In this document: piece after piece, positions 8,176 to 15,994 of the stretch
Position numbering within the stretch: position 1 is the stretch's first letter
Layout: every line of letters starts with the position of its first letter
Source of the DNA: Dinoroseobacter sp034111085
GTDB lineage: Bacteria; Pseudomonadota; Alphaproteobacteria; Rhodobacterales; Rhodobacteraceae
Direction of reading: 5' to 3'
Length of the DNA: 64,000 bases
Assembly: GCA_034111085.1 (NCBI GenBank)
Contig: JAWUXZ010000034.1
Span: 62,001-126,000 of the forward strand
Notes under the pieces: generated by a model
Told to the model about the DNA's origin: nothing
The model's database searches: none
What the model saw: only the letters and a program-made list of their open reading frames with translations
Position numbers and translations under genes: made by a program

Positions 8176-9663
8176 ATGACCTATGTGTTGGCGATTGACC
8201 AAGGCACGACCTCGACGCGGGCGATGTTGTTTGATGGCGCGCTGAAAGTGGCTGGGGTGGCGCAGCAGGAATTCCCGCAGCACTTCCCTCATTCGGGTTG
8301 GGTCGAACATGACCCCGAAGACCTTTGGCGCACGGTGCAGCAAACGTGCCGCGAGGTTCTGGCAAACGCAGGATTGGGCGCGAACGATATCGCTGCAATC
8401 GGGATCACCAATCAGCGCGAGACGACGCTTGTTTGGGACCGCGAGACCGGCAAGGCGATCCACAATGCGATCGTCTGGCAGGATCGCAGGACGGCTGCGT
8501 TCTGCGCCGAGTTGCGCGCGGAAGGTTTCGAGGACGAGATCACCCACCGCACGGGCCTGCTGGCGGATCCGTATTTTTCTGGCACCAAGGTTCACTACAT
8601 CCTCAATTCTGTTGAGGGCGCGCAGCAGATGGCTGACGCTGGCAGGCTCGCATTCGGTACCGTTGATAGCTTCCTGATCTGGCGCATGACCGGTGGCGAG
8701 AAGCACGTCACCGATGCAACAAATGCCGCACGCACAATGCTTTACAACATCCGCGAAGGCGCTTGGGATGAGGTGATCTGCGCCCGCCTCGGCATCCCAA
8801 TGTCGATGCTGCCCGAGGTGCGAGATTGCGCTTCTGACTTCGGCGTGACCGACTTGCTCGGTGGCCAGACCCCTATCCTTGGGGTTGCGGGCGACCAACA
8901 AGCAGCGACTTTGGGGCAAGCCTGCTTTCAGCCGGGTATGTTGAAATCCACTTATGGCACGGGCTGTTTTGCGCTGCTGAACACCGGCGATACGCTGGTC
9001 AGCAGCACCAACCGATTGCTCGGCACCATTGCGTATCAGTTCGACGGCAAGCCGACCTACGCGCTCGAAGGGTCAATTTTCAACGCTGGGACCGTGGTGC
9101 AATGGCTGCGCGACGGTGTCGGCATGGTAGAGGCCGCGCATCATACCGACGCGCTCGCCGCAATGGCAGACCCTGAACAGAACGTGATGATCGTGCCCGC
9201 CTTCACAGGTCTTGGTGCGCCTTGGTGGGATCCAGATGCACGCGGCGCGATGTTTGGGATTACCCGTGCGACGGGGCCTGCAGAGTTTGCGAAAGCCGCA
9301 CTTGAAAGTGTGGGCTACCAGACCGCCGATCTGATCAGCGCCATGCAGGCGGACTGGCAAGGGGGCGATGCAGGCCAAGTGCTGCGGGTCGATGGTGGTA
9401 TGACGGCGAGCAATTCGGCGATGCAGTTCCTGTCCGATATTCTGGGCGCACAAGTGGACCGGCCAGAGGTACTTGAGACGACGGCAGTTGGTGCCGCGTG
9501 GGTCGCAGGGATGCGCGCAGGCGTCTATCCGCAGCCCGAAGAGTTCGCGCAAACTTGGGCGCTGGAGCGTCGGTTTGAGCCTGCAATGCCCGCCGCGACA
9601 CGCGAGACTAAGTTGGGACATTGGCACAGCGCTGTTGCTGGAACGCAAGCCTATCGCGGTTAA
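8176..9663 (+). CDS. glpK: Glycerol kinase
   Basis: Cytoplasmic FGGY kinase (495 residues) that phosphorylates glycerol to sn-glycerol 3-phosphate with ATP. The start MTYVLAIDQGTTSTRAMLFD gives the phosphate loop. Other family landmarks are GWVEHDPEDLW, NQRETTLVWDRETG, TYGTGCFALLNTG and the ATP-site VDGGMTASNSAMQFLSDIL. GGGAGGGG lies about 5 bases before the ATG. It follows glpD by 43 bases, so the pair converts glycerol to DHAP. No glycerol facilitator (glpF) or ABC glycerol/G3P uptake gene is adjacent, so uptake must be encoded elsewhere or be passive. Confidence 0.95.
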   Translation: MTYVLAIDQGTTSTRAMLFDGALKVAGVAQQEFPQHFPHSGWVEHDPEDLWRTVQQTCREVLANAGLGANDIAAIGITNQRETTLVWDRETGKAIHNAIVWQDRRTAAFCAELRAEGFEDEITHRTGLLADPYFSGTKVHYILNSVEGAQQMADAGRLAFGTVDSFLIWRMTGGEKHVTDATNAARTMLYNIREGAWDEVICARLGIPMSMLPEVRDCASDFGVTDLLGGQTPILGVAGDQQAATLGQACFQPGMLKSTYGTGCFALLNTGDTLVSSTNRLLGTIAYQFDGKPTYALEGSIFNAGTVVQWLRDGVGMVEAAHHTDALAAMADPEQNVMIVPAFTGLGAPWWDPDARGAMFGITRATGPAEFAKAALESVGYQTADLISAMQADWQGGDAGQVLRVDGGMTASNSAMQFLSDILGAQVDRPEVLETTAVGAAWVAGMRAGVYPQPEEFAQTWALERRFEPAMPAATRETKLGHWHSAVAGTQAYRG

Positions 9664-9733
9664 CGCCGATTGATTGCGGATTGGGACGGGCGCTTGTCTT
9701 GTTAACCACAGGGGGGCGGCTTACATCGCCTGA

Positions 9734-10531
9734 ATGAAACGCTGGCTCCCCTTTGTGAAGAATGACCCCTCGGTTGCCGTGATCCGCCTGTCGGGCGTGA
9801 TTGCCACCGGATCGCGCGGTGCGCTTAACGATGCGGCTTTGGCCGGGACCATCGAGAAAGCATTTGGGCGCGGAAAGCCGAGTGCGGTGGCACTTGTGTT
9901 GAACTCTCCCGGCGGCTCGCCCGTACAATCGTCCCTGATTGCGGCGCGTATTCGCAGGCTCGCGGCGGAAAAGAACATTCCGGTTTACGCGTTTGTCGAA
10001 GATGTAGCGGCGTCCGGTGGATACTGGCTGGCCTGTGCTGCCGACGAGATATTCGTAGACGAAAGCTCCATCGTTGGGTCCATCGGTGTGATCTCGTCCA
10101 GCTTCGGCTTTCATGAGTTGATGCAGCGGCAAGGTATTGAGCGGCGCGTCCACACTGCTGGCAAAGACAAAAGCATGCTTGATCCGTTCCGGCCCGAGCG
10201 CGAGGAGGACATTGTCCGCCTCAAAGACCTCCAAAAGCAAATCCACGACGCGTTCATTGCACATGTGCAGAAACGCCGCGGCGCGAAGCTGCCCGAGGGC
10301 GAGGATTTGTTCACGGGCGAGATTTGGGTTGGGCAGAAGTCTATTGATACTGGGCTTGCCGACGCGATTGGGCACTTGGTGCCGGTTATGAAAGACAAGC
10401 TGGGTGATAAGGTGAAGTTCCGGGTTTACGACCAACGCAAATCCTTCCTCAGCCGAATTGGTGCACAAGTGCTCGGCGATGCTTTGGCTCAGGTTGAGGA
10501 TCGCGCGCTTTGGGCGCGGTTCGGGCTTTAG
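9734..10531 (+). CDS. S49-family serine peptidase (SppA/SohB-like)
   Basis: Signal-peptide-peptidase-like protease of 265 residues, shorter than E. coli SppA and close to single-domain SppA/SohB forms. The core is LALVLNSPGGSPVQSSLIAARIRRL, then VEDVAASGGYWLACAADEI with nucleophile Ser94, and AGKDKSMLDPF with probable catalytic Lys146. No cleavable signal peptide or strong N-terminal membrane helix is seen, unlike many SppA proteins, so membrane association is uncertain. It is the first of a run of three plus-strand genes with a small Cys-rich membrane protein and a cation antiporter. The substrate is unknown. Confidence 0.88.
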   Translation: MKRWLPFVKNDPSVAVIRLSGVIATGSRGALNDAALAGTIEKAFGRGKPSAVALVLNSPGGSPVQSSLIAARIRRLAAEKNIPVYAFVEDVAASGGYWLACAADEIFVDESSIVGSIGVISSSFGFHELMQRQGIERRVHTAGKDKSMLDPFRPEREEDIVRLKDLQKQIHDAFIAHVQKRRGAKLPEGEDLFTGEIWVGQKSIDTGLADAIGHLVPVMKDKLGDKVKFRVYDQRKSFLSRIGAQVLGDALAQVEDRALWARFGL

Positions 10532-10537
10532 GCGCGC

Positions 10538-10717
10538 ATGGTTAAGGTTGTAACTCTTTTTCTGGTCGGCATGATGGTTCTGGCCATGTTTGGTCGCCTG
10601 CGTCTGCCGGGCATCGGCAAGGTCGCGCTGCAAAAGCCCAAGCGTTGCAAATCCTGCAAGCGTTTCTTGTTTAACAACGATCCCTGTCCCTGCGGCAGCA
10701 CGGGCGGCAAAGGGTAA
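10538..10717 (+). CDS. Small membrane protein with CxxC...CxC zinc-ribbon-like tail
   Basis: A 59-residue gene 6 bases after the S49 peptidase stop and 3 bases before the antiporter start. It begins MVKVVTLFLVGMMVLAMFGR, one hydrophobic helix at about residues 4-18, followed by a basic linker. Four cysteines, C37, C40, C50 and C52 (CKSCKRFLFNNDPCPC), are placed as in a compact zinc ribbon or knuckle. Tight packing on both sides supports it as real. Function is unknown. Zinc binding is inferred from spacing only. Confidence 0.72.
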   Translation: MVKVVTLFLVGMMVLAMFGRLRLPGIGKVALQKPKRCKSCKRFLFNNDPCPCGSTGGKG

Positions 10718-10720
10718 TTC

Positions 10721-11695
10721 ATGCTGCTTCTCGATTTTGCGATGGTGGTCCTTGGCTTGTTCATTCTGGTCGGGGCAGGCGACGTGCTGGTCAAAGGCGC
10801 AGTGAACCTGTCGCTGCGATTGGGCATCCCCGCGCTGATCGTGTCGTTGACAGTTGTGGCGTTCGGAACCTCCGCGCCCGAGTTGCTGATTTCCATCAAG
10901 GCGGTGCTAGAGAATTCGCCCGGTATTGCACTGGGCAACGTGGTTGGGTCCAACATCGCCAACGTGCTGCTGGTGCTTGGCTTGCCCGCGTTGTTCGTCG
11001 GGCTGAAAACAGCGGATTGCGGGATCAGCCGGAGCTACTTGCAGATGATCGCTGCAACGGTGCTGTTCATCGTGGTCTGTTTCCTCGGCCCGATTACGTG
11101 GGTGCATGGCGTGGTGTTGCTGAGCGCGCTGTCGTGGATGCTTTGGGACGCGATCTCGCAAGCGCGCGCGCATAAACGCGAAGTTGCAGCTGAGGCGGCT
11201 GCCCAGGTTGAGGATGATCACGAAGAAGTTGAAGGCGCAGACCCCGACCTGCCGTGGGGCAAGATTATCCTGTTTCTAGGTCTTGGCCTGATCGGTCTGC
11301 CCCTAGGCGCTGATCTGCTGGTAGACGGCGCGGTCAACATCGCTCGCGTCTTCGGGATGAGTGAGACAGTGATTGGCCTGACCCTCGTGGCGTTCGGCAC
11401 CTCGCTGCCTGAGCTTGCCGCCGTGGTTGCCGCCGCCTACCGGGGGCACGGCGATGTGGCGTTGGGCGGCGTCATTGGCTCAAACATGTTTAATCTGCTG
11501 GCGATCATCGGTATCGCGGCCTTGGTTGGCGACATGGCGGTGCCAGTCGAGCTGCTGGGCTTTGATTTGTGGATCATGGCAGCGGCTTCGTTGATGCTGG
11601 CTCCAATCGTCTACCTGCGTTGGAATATCGGGCGCGTGTTTGGCGGGGTCTTGACCGGGCTGTATGCGGTCTATGTCATTATGCTCCTGACCTGA
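10721..11695 (+). CDS. Calcium/sodium antiporter, CaCA family (YrbG-like)
   Basis: Inner-membrane exchanger of 324 residues with about ten membrane segments and the two diagnostic alpha repeats. The first is VVAFGTSAPELLISIKAVLE with GNVVGSNIANVLLVLG. The second is LVAFGTSLPELAAVVAAA with GGVIGSNMFNLLAIIG. The GTS-PEL and GSN motifs provide the cation-binding acidic and amide residues. An acidic cytoplasmic loop (about residues 150-172) separates the halves. The gene starts 3 bases after the small Cys-rich gene. Substrate preference between Ca and other cations cannot be set from sequence. Confidence 0.9.
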   Translation: MLLLDFAMVVLGLFILVGAGDVLVKGAVNLSLRLGIPALIVSLTVVAFGTSAPELLISIKAVLENSPGIALGNVVGSNIANVLLVLGLPALFVGLKTADCGISRSYLQMIAATVLFIVVCFLGPITWVHGVVLLSALSWMLWDAISQARAHKREVAAEAAAQVEDDHEEVEGADPDLPWGKIILFLGLGLIGLPLGADLLVDGAVNIARVFGMSETVIGLTLVAFGTSLPELAAVVAAAYRGHGDVALGGVIGSNMFNLLAIIGIAALVGDMAVPVELLGFDLWIMAAASLMLAPIVYLRWNIGRVFGGVLTGLYAVYVIMLLT

Positions 11696-11710
11696 GCACT
11701 GGCCAAACCT

Positions 11711-12505
11711 ATGAACACTGTATCAACACTTGGAACCGCCCTGATCACCGGGGCAGGTAAACGTCTGGGGCGCGCGATGGCCGTGGGCTTGGCCGAGCGC
11801 GGATATGATATCGCGGTGCATTATGCAGGATCTGAGGCTGATGCGTCCGAGACGGCTGAGATGTGTCGTGCGTTTGGTGTTCGGGCGCATACGTTTCAGG
11901 CCGATTTGCTTGACGAGGGCGCAACGGACGCATTGGTGCCAGCCGTCGTTCAGGCGATGGGCGCGCTGACAGTGTTGATCAATAACGCTTCCATTTTCGA
12001 GTATGACACGCTGGCGAGTGCAAGCGCGCAAAGCTGGGACCGCCATATCGGCTCAAACCTGCGCGCGCCGGTGTTCTTGACCCAAGCGTTCGCGGCGCAA
12101 GTGCCAGAGGCCACGTTGGATGCGGGGGGCGAGCCTGTTGCGCTGGGCCTCGTGATCAACATGGTCGACCAACGCGTGCGCAAACTGACGCCTGAGTTCA
12201 TGACCTATACCCTTGCGAAGATGGGACTTTGGACCTTCACACAGACCGCCGCCCAAGCGCTTGCGCCCCGTGTTCGGGTCAACGCAATCGGTCCCGGTCC
12301 CACGATGCAAGGCGCGCGGCAATCGCCTGAGCATTTCGCCAAACAACGGGCCTCAACGGTGCTGAAGCGTGGCAGCAGCGCGGACGGTATCGTGCGGGCA
12401 TTGCTGTATTTTCTGGACGCAGACGAGGTCACGGGCCAGTTGATATGCGTCGATGGCGGACAGCATCTGGGCTGGCAAACACCCGATGTTTTGGGCACCG
12501 AGTAG
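11711..12505 (+). CDS. Short-chain dehydrogenase, pteridine reductase/FolM-like
   Basis: NAD(P)H oxidoreductase of 264 residues. The Rossmann loop reads TGAGKRLGRAMAVGLAERG, the TGxxKRLG form seen in PTR1/FolM pteridine reductases. NNAS sits at 91-94, and the catalytic Tyr166 and Lys170 lie in YTLAK. The usual catalytic Ser position, 13 residues before the Tyr, is Asp153 in INMVDQ, as I recall for PTR1-type enzymes (NMVDA). A dihydropteridine or dihydromonapterin substrate is therefore plausible but inferred. It lies 15 bases after the antiporter and upstream of uvrC. Confidence 0.82.
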   Translation: MNTVSTLGTALITGAGKRLGRAMAVGLAERGYDIAVHYAGSEADASETAEMCRAFGVRAHTFQADLLDEGATDALVPAVVQAMGALTVLINNASIFEYDTLASASAQSWDRHIGSNLRAPVFLTQAFAAQVPEATLDAGGEPVALGLVINMVDQRVRKLTPEFMTYTLAKMGLWTFTQTAAQALAPRVRVNAIGPGPTMQGARQSPEHFAKQRASTVLKRGSSADGIVRALLYFLDADEVTGQLICVDGGQHLGWQTPDVLGTE

Positions 12506-12795
12506 CCGTCCCCGAACCGTGGGCATTTGATTTGTCCACGTCGCCGATCATTGTCACGAAACCGTTAAGAATATGTTAGGAATTACATAGGCTTACCCTA
12601 TCGTTTAAAAAGTATTCCTATATAACAAAGACTTGAATATGTGCCTAAAAATTAGGCATACCCATATAACGCCAATAAACGCAGGGCAGTGCCTGCTTGA
12701 ATTTGATTTTGTCCACCGACTTACCCCCAGCTTTTGGGGAAGCCTTCACACTTGAAATGCTTGCCAAATCGGCGCAGCAAACCGAGAATCGTTTT
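12506..12795. other. AT-rich 290-base intergenic region before uvrC
   Basis: A noticeably AT-rich island (about 12560-12680) in otherwise GC-rich sequence, with TATATAAC- and AATATG-like runs. It contains a perfect dyad at 12642-12658. It probably carries the uvrC-operon promoter. I found no GAAC-N7-GAAC LexA box of the alphaproteobacterial type. An in-frame extension of uvrC to 12697 exists but lacks family similarity. Confidence 0.5.
12642..12658. promoter_or_regulatory. Perfect inverted repeat in the uvrC upstream region
   Basis: The 7-base arms TGCCTAA and TTAGGCA are separated by AAA. It lies 138 bases before the chosen uvrC ATG, inside an AT-rich promoter-like pocket. The stem has no following T run on the plus strand, so it is more like an operator than a terminator. 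The binding protein is unknown. Confidence 0.4.
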
Positions 12796-14670
12796 ATGCC
12801 CGACGACCAGCCCCTCGCCGAACCGCTGCCCACAGGCCACAGCGTCATCCAGTCGTATCTCAATACGTTGGACGCCAGTCCGGGCGTGTACAGGATGCTC
12901 GATTCTGAAAACCGCGTGCTCTATGTCGGCAAGGCGCGCAATCTCAAAGCAAGGGTGTCGAATTATGCGCGCCCTTCGGGTCATTCGGCGCGGATCGACC
13001 GGATGATCGGCAACACCACAACGATGATGTTTCTGACAACGCGAACCGAGACCGAAGCGCTGCTGCTGGAACAAAACCTCATCAAACAGCTGAAGCCAAA
13101 GTTCAACGTGCTGCTGCGCGATGACAAGAGCTTTCCCAATATCCTCGTCAGCCGCGAACATGGCTTTCCGCAGATCAAAAAGCATCGCGGTGCCAAGAAA
13201 GAGAAGGGCAAATACTACGGCCCCTTCGCCAGCGCCGGATCGGTCAACCGCACGCTGAACCAGTTGCAGCGGGTGTTTCTCTTGCGAAACTGCTCGGACT
13301 CGATGTTTGAAGGCCGTACGCGACCTTGTCTGTTGTATCAGATCAAGCGGTGTTGCGGGCCCTGCGTTGGCAAGGTCACCGAGGCAGATTATGCCGATTT
13401 GGTGCGTGACGCCGAGCGCTTCTTGTCGGGCAAATCCACCAAGGTTCAAGGCGATCTGGCCAAGCAAATGGCCGAGGCGTCCGAAGCGATGGAGTTCGAG
13501 CGCGCCGCCGCCTTGCGCGACCGGATCAAGGCGCTGACCCAAGTCCAGACCACCCAAGGCAGCAACCCCGAGGGCGTGAGCGAAGCCGACGTGATCGCGC
13601 TGCATCTGGATGGAGGGCAGGCTTGCGTGCAGGTCTTCTTTATCCGCGCCAACCAAAACTGGGGCAACCGCGACTACTATCCACGCACCGGGTCCGGGGC
13701 GGAGGAGGCCGAGATATTGGAAGCCTTCATGGGGCAGTTCTATGCAGACCGCGAGCCGCCGCGCCAAATCCTGCTGTCGCATCCGATCGAGAACCTTGAT
13801 CTGATGACCCAAGCTTTGACCGAGAAACTGGGTCGCAAGGTAGACGTGCAAGTCCCGCTGCGCGGTGAGAAGGCGGAACTGGTCTCAGGTGCGGCCCGCA
13901 ATGCCCGCGAAAGCCTTGCGCGCAAGCTAAGCGAGAGTGCAACGCAAGGTAAACTGCTGGCCGGATTGGCTGAGGCGCTGGCCCTTGATGGGCCCCCCAA
14001 GCGGATCGAGGTTTACGACAACTCGCACATTCAGGGCACGAACGCGGTTGGCGGGATGATTGTTGCAGGGACCGAAGGCTTCCTGAAAAGCCAGTACCGC
14101 AAGTTCAACATCAAAGGCGAGAGCATCACTCCGGGCGACGATTTCGGCATGATGAAGGAGGTGCTAGAGCGCCGGTTTAAGCGCTTGCTGAAAGAGGATC
14201 CCGATCGCAAGACGGAAAACTGGCCCGATCTGCTGTTGATCGACGGCGGTGCGGGGCAGGTCAGCGCGGTTGCCGAAATTCTCGGCGAGCTCGGCGTGAC
14301 GGATGTGCCGTTTGTCGGTGTTGCCAAAGGCGTGGACCGTGATGCCGGCAAGGAAGAATTCTACCGTCCTGGCGGGCGCCCCTTTGCATTGAAGCACAAC
14401 GATCCGGTGCTTTATTTCGTGCAACGCTTGCGAGACGAGGCGCACCGCTTTGCCATCGGCACCCACCGGGCCAAGCGCGCCAAGGCGATCACCGCAACGC
14501 CGCTTGATGATATAGCAGGGGTTGGTGCTACGCGAAAACGCGCGCTTCTGGCGCATTTCGGATCTGCCAAGGCTGTCAGCCGCGCGCATTTGGCCGACTT
14601 GAAGGCGGTCGACGGGATATCTGAGGCGCTCGCAGAGAAGGTCTATGATTTCTTCAATGAACGTGGCTAA
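12796..14670 (+). CDS. uvrC: Excinuclease ABC subunit C
   Basis: Dual-incision nuclease of nucleotide excision repair, acting with UvrA/UvrB; 624 residues. Domains in order: GIY-YIG nuclease near the N-terminus (PGVYRMLDSENRVLYVGKA, then ARVSNYA); a Cys-rich patch (RPCLLYQIKRCCGPC); the UvrB-interacting UVR motif (AEASEAMEFERAAALRDRIK); the RNase H-like second nuclease (RIEVYDNSHIQGTNAVGGMI, DLLLIDGGAGQ, with the His in DEAHRFAI); and a C-terminal helix-hairpin-helix pair. The ATG at 12796 gives the normal N-terminus; the frame is open from 12697. It is followed by pgsA-moaD-moaE on the same strand. Confidence 0.95.
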   Translation: MPDDQPLAEPLPTGHSVIQSYLNTLDASPGVYRMLDSENRVLYVGKARNLKARVSNYARPSGHSARIDRMIGNTTTMMFLTTRTETEALLLEQNLIKQLKPKFNVLLRDDKSFPNILVSREHGFPQIKKHRGAKKEKGKYYGPFASAGSVNRTLNQLQRVFLLRNCSDSMFEGRTRPCLLYQIKRCCGPCVGKVTEADYADLVRDAERFLSGKSTKVQGDLAKQMAEASEAMEFERAAALRDRIKALTQVQTTQGSNPEGVSEADVIALHLDGGQACVQVFFIRANQNWGNRDYYPRTGSGAEEAEILEAFMGQFYADREPPRQILLSHPIENLDLMTQALTEKLGRKVDVQVPLRGEKAELVSGAARNARESLARKLSESATQGKLLAGLAEALALDGPPKRIEVYDNSHIQGTNAVGGMIVAGTEGFLKSQYRKFNIKGESITPGDDFGMMKEVLERRFKRLLKEDPDRKTENWPDLLLIDGGAGQVSAVAEILGELGVTDVPFVGVAKGVDRDAGKEEFYRPGGRPFALKHNDPVLYFVQRLRDEAHRFAIGTHRAKRAKAITATPLDDIAGVGATRKRALLAHFGSAKAVSRAHLADLKAVDGISEALAEKVYDFFNERG

Positions 14671-14713
14671 GCGAGCACTTCCCCCCGCCTGTTGCAACGG
14701 GTAGAACTGCAAT

Positions 14714-15298
14714 ATGATGTTTAACCTGCCCAATATACTCACGATCCTACGCCTGCTCGCAGCCCCCGGCGTGGCAGTTATGTTTCTGTATTTTGATCGG
14801 CCTTGGGCGGATATTTATGCGCTAGTGCTGTTTGTCAGCGCGGCATTGACGGATTTCCTCGACGGCTATCTGGCGCGCGTATGGAAGCAGGAAAGCAAGT
14901 TTGGTGCGATGCTGGACCCAATTGCCGACAAGGTGATGGTCGTGATCGCGCTGTTCGTCATTACGGGTTATTCCGGCATGAACCCTTGGATCATCCTGCC
15001 TGCGGTGATGATCTTGTTCCGAGAGGTTTTCGTCAGCGGATTGCGCGAATTCCTTGGGGCAGACAGCGGCAAACTGGCAGTCACGAAGCTGGCCAAGTGG
15101 AAGACGACGCTACAGATGGTGGCGATTGCGGTGCTGTTCGCGGGCATGGGGATTGAGCGGATGGATTGGTGGGACACACTCGCCCTGTTCGTCTTCTGGT
15201 TCGGTGTTGGCCTTTTGTGGGTCGCGGGTGTGCTAACACTGGTCACGGGCTGGGATTATTTCGCCAAGGCAATGCCCTACTTGAAAGCGCCAGAATGA
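14714..15298 (+). CDS. pgsA: CDP-diacylglycerol--glycerol-3-phosphate 3-phosphatidyltransferase
   Basis: Inner-membrane enzyme making phosphatidylglycerophosphate from CDP-DAG and glycerol 3-phosphate, the committed step to phosphatidylglycerol. It has 194 residues and several hydrophobic helices. The CDP-alcohol phosphotransferase signature D-G-x2-A-R-x8-G-x3-D-x3-D is intact from LDGYLARVW to GAMLDPIADK (about residues 53-77). ATG codons at 14714 and 14717 are adjacent and either may be used. The stop overlaps moaD as ATGA. Lying between uvrC and moaD is a common alphaproteobacterial order. Confidence 0.94.
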   Translation: MMFNLPNILTILRLLAAPGVAVMFLYFDRPWADIYALVLFVSAALTDFLDGYLARVWKQESKFGAMLDPIADKVMVVIALFVITGYSGMNPWIILPAVMILFREVFVSGLREFLGADSGKLAVTKLAKWKTTLQMVAIAVLFAGMGIERMDWWDTLALFVFWFGVGLLWVAGVLTLVTGWDYFAKAMPYLKAPE

Positions 15299-15546
15299 AG
15301 CTGGATGTGCTCTATTTCGCGTGGCTGCGCGAGCGGATTGGTTTGGGCCGCGAGCAGATCGAGACGGATGCAGCGACTGTTGCTGAACTGGTTGCGGAAT
15401 TGCGCGCGCGCGAGGACCGCTATGATCTGGCGTTCTCGGATATGGCGTCGGTGCGGGTGGCGATTGATCAAGACTTAACTGACCTTGGTGCCTCGCTTGA
15501 AGGCGCGCGTGAGATAGCGTTCTTTCCACCGATGACGGGCGGTTAA
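15295..15546 (+). CDS. moaD: Molybdopterin synthase small (sulfur-carrier) subunit
   Basis: Ubiquitin-fold sulfur carrier of 83 residues. Its C-terminal Gly-Gly (FPPMTGG) is thiocarboxylated by MoeB-type enzymes and donates sulfur to precursor Z within the MoaD2-MoaE2 complex. It begins MKLDVLYFAWLRERIGLGRE, typical of MoaD. The ATG overlaps the pgsA stop. moaE follows after one base. Confidence 0.93.
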   Translation: MKLDVLYFAWLRERIGLGREQIETDAATVAELVAELRAREDRYDLAFSDMASVRVAIDQDLTDLGASLEGAREIAFFPPMTGG

Positions 15547-15547
15547 G

Positions 15548-15991
15548 GTGCCAGAGGCGCGGGTTCAGGCCGAGGTTTTCGATCCTGGTGCGGAGTTGAA
15601 CCGCTTCTCTGAGGCGCAGTCCGATATGGGAGCCATCGTCAGCTTTTCAGGGATCGTGCGCGATGTGACGGGCGGCTTGGACCGCCTAGAGATCGAGCAT
15701 TATCCCGGCATGACCGAACGCGCGATTTCGGCGATTGTGGACGAGGCCGTGACGCGCTGGTCATTGGGCGACGCACTTGTGATCCATAGATTTGGCCCAA
15801 TTGCTGTTGGCGCTCCGATCATGATGGTCGCGACGGCCGCTCCGCACCGCGTTGATGCGTTTGCGGCGGCTGATTTCTTGATGGATTACCTCAAGTCCCG
15901 CGCCCCGTTCTGGAAGAAAGAGGTCACGCGAGAAGGGGCCGCTTGGGTTGCAGCCAAAGACGCAGACGAGGATGCGTTGAAGCGCTGGTAG
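15548..15991 (+). CDS. moaE: Molybdopterin synthase catalytic subunit
   Basis: Large subunit (147 residues) that converts precursor Z to molybdopterin with MoaD as sulfur donor. Landmarks are GAIVSFSGIVRDVTGG at the dimer/active-site region, LEIEHYPGMTERAI, VIHRFGPIAVGAPIMMV and the active-site lysines in LKSRAPFWKKEV. It starts with GTG at 15548, one base after moaD stops; no in-frame ATG upstream of the conserved region exists. It ends 3 bases from the convergent FAD oxidase. A separate moaB lies at 41.8 kb. Confidence 0.94.
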   Translation: MPEARVQAEVFDPGAELNRFSEAQSDMGAIVSFSGIVRDVTGGLDRLEIEHYPGMTERAISAIVDEAVTRWSLGDALVIHRFGPIAVGAPIMMVATAAPHRVDAFAAADFLMDYLKSRAPFWKKEVTREGAAWVAAKDADEDALKRW

Positions 15992-15994
15992 TCG

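Noticed and set aside
8104..8919. 271-residue minus-strand open frame
   Set aside because: Antisense to the glpK N-terminal half; no motif and no ribosome binding site.
9608..10633. 341-residue minus-strand open frame
   Set aside because: Antisense to the S49 peptidase and the end of glpK; composition is typical of a shadow frame and no motif is seen.
12506..12795. LexA/SOS box before uvrC
   Set aside because: I looked for GAAC-N7-GAAC and for GTTC-type equivalents and found none with correct spacing.
12721..13851. 376-residue minus-strand open frame
   Set aside because: Antisense to uvrC, which shows complete GIY-YIG and UVR motifs. High GC explains the open complementary frame.
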